A DNA stretch of 10,099 nt from CAYMLL01 sp964390645 (GTDB lineage Bacteria; Planctomycetota; UBA8108), in NCBI GenBank assembly GCA_964390645.1, contig CAYMLL010000283.1, forward strand, positions 1-10,099, given 5' to 3'. Under the pieces are notes generated by a model. That model did no database searches, had not been told where the DNA came from, and saw only the letters and a list, made by a program, of their open reading frames with translations. The position numbers were made by a program, and so were the translations under genes. Of this stretch, positions 7,029 to 10,099 are shown piece after piece; the first letter of the stretch is position 1; every line of letters starts with the position of its first letter.

Positions 7029-9368
7029 GTGCGGCTAGATCTATCCAATCGTCATGATATCTTCTGTCGTACGGAATGCAGAGCGCCCCGTATCGAGGGC
7101 CGAGCGGAGAGGTCGCTCGTCATCACTGCCGTTCTCGGCGGGCTGGTGCTGCTGACCACCGCTCTCGAAGCGGACACGGTGGTTCGAGGCCCGTATCTGC
7201 AGAACGGCACGCCCACGAGTGTCGTCGTGAAGTGGAGCACCGACGTTCCCACGGACAGCCGGGTGCTGTATCGCGCCGCGTCGACGAGCTTGACCTACTC
7301 CGCGGAGGACCTGACGTCTCGGACGACCGATCACGCCATCACGCTCTCTGGCCTTACAGCGGACACGACTTACTACTACTCGGTGGGCTCGTCCGCACAG
7401 GTGCTCGCCGGTGGGGACAGTCAACACTTCTTTCTGACCACTCCACTCGTCGGGACGTCGAAGCCGACGCGTGTCTGGGTGCTCGGCGACAGCGGCACGG
7501 CCAACGCGGATGCCGCGGCGGTCCGGGACGGCTACCTGGCCTTCACGGGATCGCGCCACACCGACCTCTGGCTCATGCTGGGTGACAACGCCTCCACCAG
7601 CGGCACCGACGAGGAGTACCAGAGCGCGTTGTTCGATGTGTATCCGCACTTGCTGCGCAAGAGCGTTCTGTGGTCGACGCTGGGCGATCACGACATGGCC
7701 TCCGTGGATGCCACGACGAACACCGGGACCTACTACGACATTTTCACGTTTCCCACCGCAGGGGAGGCCGGCGGCGTGGCGTCGGGAACCGAGTCCTACT
7801 ACTCGTTCGACCACGCGAATGCCCACTTCGTTTGCCTCGAGTCCATGAGCCTGGACCCCACGTTCCGTACGACCATGCTGACGTGGCTGGAGCAGGACCT
7901 CGCCGCGACGAATCAGGACTGGGTCATCGCCTTCTGGCACCATCCGCCGTACAGCAAGGGTGACCACGACTCGGACGACACGGGCGAACCTCAGCTAACG
8001 AACATACGCCAGGACGCATTGCCGATCCTCGAAGCCGGGGGCGTGGATCTGGCGCTGGGCGGACACAGTCACTGCTACGAGCGCTCGTTCCTCCTCGACG
8101 GTCACTACGGGTTCTCCTGGACCTTGAATCCGGCGACGATGATCCTCGACCGCGGCGACGGCAGCCTCGCCGGAGACGGCGCGTACCGCAAGCCGACCCC
8201 CGGCACGGCGCCTCATGAGGGCGCGGTCTACATCGTGGCCGGCAGCTCGGGGAAAACCTCGGGCGGACCGTTGAAACACCCCGTGATGTCCGTCTCGCTG
8301 AACTCTCTGGGGTCGTTGGTGCTCGACTTCGACGCCAACAGACTCGATGTTCGGTTCGTCGGTACGTCGGGTGCCGTACTCGATGAGTTCACGCTGGTGA
8401 AGAGTGCAGAGCCTCCCCCGGAGGCGCCCACGGGGTTCGTGGCGTACGACACGGGAACATCGGCGCTGCTCGGCTGGAACGACAGCGCCGGCAGCACGGG
8501 CTACCGGGTCTATCGTGCTCCGAGCACGGGCGGTGCCTTCGTGCGAATCGACAACGCGCCGCCGACGGACACGCTGCTGATACCGGCGGACGCCTCATGG
8601 CTCTACGACGACACGGGCACGGACCTGGGATCGGCGTGGAAGGAGTCTGGATATGACGACTTCTCGTGGAGCTCGGGGCCGGCCCAGCTCGGCGACGGCG
8701 ATCGAGATGAGGCGACAACGGTCTCCTACGGCGCGGATGCCGACAACGAGCATCCGACGTGCTACTTCCGCCACTCGTTCACCGTGTCAGATCCCGGGGA
8801 CTTCATCGATCTCGAGCTCCACCTGCAGCACGACGCCGGCGCGGTCGTCTACCTCAACGGCTCCGAGGTGGCGCGCTCGAAGATGCCGGCGGGAGGGATC
8901 ACCTTCGAGACGCTGGCAACGGCCGGGATCGGCGGCACCGAAGAATCGACCTTCCACACATACGGCTTGCCGGTGGAAAGCCTGCTTGCGGGCACCAACG
9001 TGCTCGCGGTGGAGATCCACCAGACCGTGGTCACGACGGACGATCCCGATCTCGTCTTCAACCTCGAGCTCCTCGGTGTGGCGGGGGTGTCGCCCCCGAA
9101 CGTTGCGACGAACCAGTACGAGGACACCACGGCGCCGCCGGGTGTCTCTTACGACTACATCGTCACGGCGGTCGGCCAGCTGAGCCATGAGAGCCCGTAT
9201 TCCACGTCGGCTTGCGTGTCGGGGGGGCGGCCGCGCGCGCCGCCCCCCCCTTTGGGCGCCGGCGCGGGGGGGGCGCAGAAAATACACAAGGGGGGCCCCG
9301 ACAGCAGTTTCGGCGACGGGCGTGGAGGGTCAGAACAATCTCGACTGGGCGGACGCGGCCGAGTGTGA
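7029..9368 (+). CDS. Large secreted metallophosphatase with Fn3 and galactose-binding-like modules (5' part of a broken gene)
   Basis: This codes for an exported calcineurin-like phosphoesterase of the purple acid phosphatase type, expected to release phosphate from organic esters outside the cell. A long N-region leads to a signal sequence at about 30-48 (cut after LEA). Residues 49-138 form the N-terminal Fn3-like domain of purple acid phosphatases. The metallophosphatase core follows (about 146-456), with metal-site motifs GDSG (Asp154), GDN (Asp186), GDHD (219-222), WHHPPY (His304/305) and GHSHCYER (His346, His348). GDHD has Asp220 where relatives have the Asn of GNH. A second Fn3 domain begins at about 464, is interrupted at about 514-686 by a galactose-binding-like module, and finishes at about 690-730. 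From about residue 731 (base 9221) the sequence turns into low-complexity residues and stops; the true gene continues in another frame from about 9295. The GTG start lacks a ribosome-binding sequence but is the only usual start codon between the upstream stop at 6987 and the signal sequence. Confidence 0.9.
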   Translation: MRLDLSNRHDIFCRTECRAPRIEGRAERSLVITAVLGGLVLLTTALEADTVVRGPYLQNGTPTSVVVKWSTDVPTDSRVLYRAASTSLTYSAEDLTSRTTDHAITLSGLTADTTYYYSVGSSAQVLAGGDSQHFFLTTPLVGTSKPTRVWVLGDSGTANADAAAVRDGYLAFTGSRHTDLWLMLGDNASTSGTDEEYQSALFDVYPHLLRKSVLWSTLGDHDMASVDATTNTGTYYDIFTFPTAGEAGGVASGTESYYSFDHANAHFVCLESMSLDPTFRTTMLTWLEQDLAATNQDWVIAFWHHPPYSKGDHDSDDTGEPQLTNIRQDALPILEAGGVDLALGGHSHCYERSFLLDGHYGFSWTLNPATMILDRGDGSLAGDGAYRKPTPGTAPHEGAVYIVAGSSGKTSGGPLKHPVMSVSLNSLGSLVLDFDANRLDVRFVGTSGAVLDEFTLVKSAEPPPEAPTGFVAYDTGTSALLGWNDSAGSTGYRVYRAPSTGGAFVRIDNAPPTDTLLIPADASWLYDDTGTDLGSAWKESGYDDFSWSSGPAQLGDGDRDEATTVSYGADADNEHPTCYFRHSFTVSDPGDFIDLELHLQHDAGAVVYLNGSEVARSKMPAGGITFETLATAGIGGTEESTFHTYGLPVESLLAGTNVLAVEIHQTVVTTDDPDLVFNLELLGVAGVSPPNVATNQYEDTTAPPGVSYDYIVTAVGQLSHESPYSTSACVSGGRPRAPPPPLGAGAGGAQKIHKGGPDSSFGDGRGGSEQSRLGGRGRV
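9221..9299. repeat. GC homopolymer and inverted-repeat block that breaks the phosphatase gene
   Basis: This stretch contains G7, C8, G8 and G6 runs. Bases 9221-9231 pair perfectly with 9239-9249. Bases 9241-9250 pair perfectly with 9266-9275, so two hairpins compete for the C-rich arm. GCGCCGGCGC at 9256-9265 is a palindrome. Coding quality collapses exactly here and recovers after it in a different frame. It looks either like a sequencing/assembly fault at a GC-rich hairpin or noisy read end, or like a small real insertion. Only the first explanation leaves the gene intact. Confidence 0.75.
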
Positions 9369-10099
9369 TCTTGCCGGTTACAACGTCTACGTCTCGACGT
9401 CGCCGGGCGTGCCGCGAACGACACCGTTGAACGAGTCGCTGCTGGTATCGAGCTCCTATGCGGACAGCTCGGTGCCTCCGAGCCAGACTCACTACTATGT
9501 GGTGACGGCTGTCGATCTCGACGGCCACGAGAGCGCTGCGTCGAGTGAGGTTCTTACAGTACTGACCGGTATCGACCTCATGGTGGTGCCTACGGTGGTG
9601 CTCAATCAAGCCATCGGGGGGGCTGTGTTTGACCCTCCCTCCGGTCTTGCGGCGGTTCCCATATCGTCATCAGAGATTCAGTTGTCATGGATTGACAACT
9701 CCAGTGACGAGACCGGGTTCGTGATCGAGAGGTCGTTGACCGGGAGCGCAGGTCCGTTCACGAGATTGATCGAGGTCCCACCCGACACCCGGATCTACAA
9801 GAACAATGGACTGCTCTCCGAAACACAATACTGGTACAGAGTCCATGCCGTGAACGGCGAAATCACGTCCTCTGATTCCAACATCGAGAACGCCACGACT
9901 TCCGCCCAGGCGCTCGCGCGAGAGTTGTTCTCCATCGTTGCGTTGCCCGACACCCAGAGGTACGCAGAGAGCTTCCCGGATATCTTCAACGCTCAGACTC
10001 AGTGGATTGTCGATCAGAAAGCGCTGTTCAACACCAATCCGGATGATCCGGACATCATCGCGAGAAACATCGTTTTCACTACCCAGCTAGGGGACTGCG
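9295..10099 (+). CDS. Continuation of the phosphatase gene: two Fn3 domains and the start of a second metallophosphatase domain, cut by the window edge
   Basis: This frame is shifted by one relative to the 5' part, is open to the end of the window, and has no start codon of its own that makes sense. It begins APTAVSATG, the usual opening of a bacterial Fn3 domain, includes GYNVYVS and YYVVTAVD, and completes one Fn3 at about 9295-9570. A linker follows, then a further Fn3 (about 9634-9905) with IQLSWIDNS and YWYRVHAV. From about 9914 a new calcineurin-like domain starts: FSIVALPDTQ carries the first metal-binding Asp, then AQTQWIVDQK, and LGD at the very edge carries the next. This second phosphoesterase resembles the PDTQ-type family rather than the purple acid phosphatase type upstream. 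Codon use is less GC-rich from about 9580 on. It is best read as the 3' part of the gene that starts at 7029. Confidence 0.82.

Noticed and set aside
7041..7967. 308-codon minus-strand open frame opposite the phosphatase domain.
   Set aside because: The plus-strand frame has the full set of phosphatase motifs; this frame is its high-GC mirror image with His/Arg/Gly-rich composition.

Overview
The window is GC-rich bacterial DNA (60-odd percent G+C by eye) with loosely packed genes on both strands. No rRNA, tRNA, CRISPR array or phage gene was recognised. Three gene types together suggest a free-living environmental bacterium of the Planctomycetota/Verrucomicrobiota kind: a Tat-exported Gfo/Idh/MocA oxidoreductase with the C-terminal signature common in those phyla, a remnant of an IS1634/IS4-like transposase, and a very large secreted phosphatase with Fn3 and galactose-binding-like modules. 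Acidobacteriota or Gemmatimonadota are not excluded. The assignment is an inference from family resemblance.

Layout. Positions 1-770 hold no convincing gene. An exported serine hydrolase of the beta-lactamase/EstB type runs right (771-2024), followed by a small lipoprotein of unknown function (2220-2672). Convergent to these is a cytosolic Baeyer-Villiger-type flavin monooxygenase (2742-4241, minus). It is divergent from a Tat-signal Gfo/Idh/MocA dehydrogenase (4730-6055, plus). The 488-base gap between them carries a CRP/FNR-like site and a perfect 7-5-7 dyad in front of the dehydrogenase. After a hairpin at the dehydrogenase stop comes a truncated transposase on the minus strand (6126-6584), then about 440 bases with no gene. 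From 7029 to the right edge lies one very large secreted protein gene, broken in the sequence as given.

The large gene is the most interesting item. Its first part encodes a signal peptide, a purple-acid-phosphatase-like Fn3 domain, a metallophosphatase domain, and a second Fn3 domain that appears to be split in two by an inserted galactose-binding-like module. At 9221-9299 the reading frame runs into a block of G and C homopolymers and nested inverted repeats, and is lost. Coding resumes one frame over with two more Fn3 domains and the start of a second, different metallophosphatase domain, which is cut off by the window edge. If the block is an assembly or sequencing fault, the native protein is a double-phosphatase, multi-Fn3 exported enzyme of more than 1,000 residues. 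If it is real, the gene is broken.

How the genes relate. I see no single operon. The monooxygenase and the serine hydrolase could in principle act in sequence (ketone to ester, then ester hydrolysis), but they sit in opposite orientations and probably in different compartments. The dehydrogenase, hydrolase and phosphatase fit a lifestyle of degrading exported or scavenged organic matter. I do not find a clear multi-gene system of a new kind.
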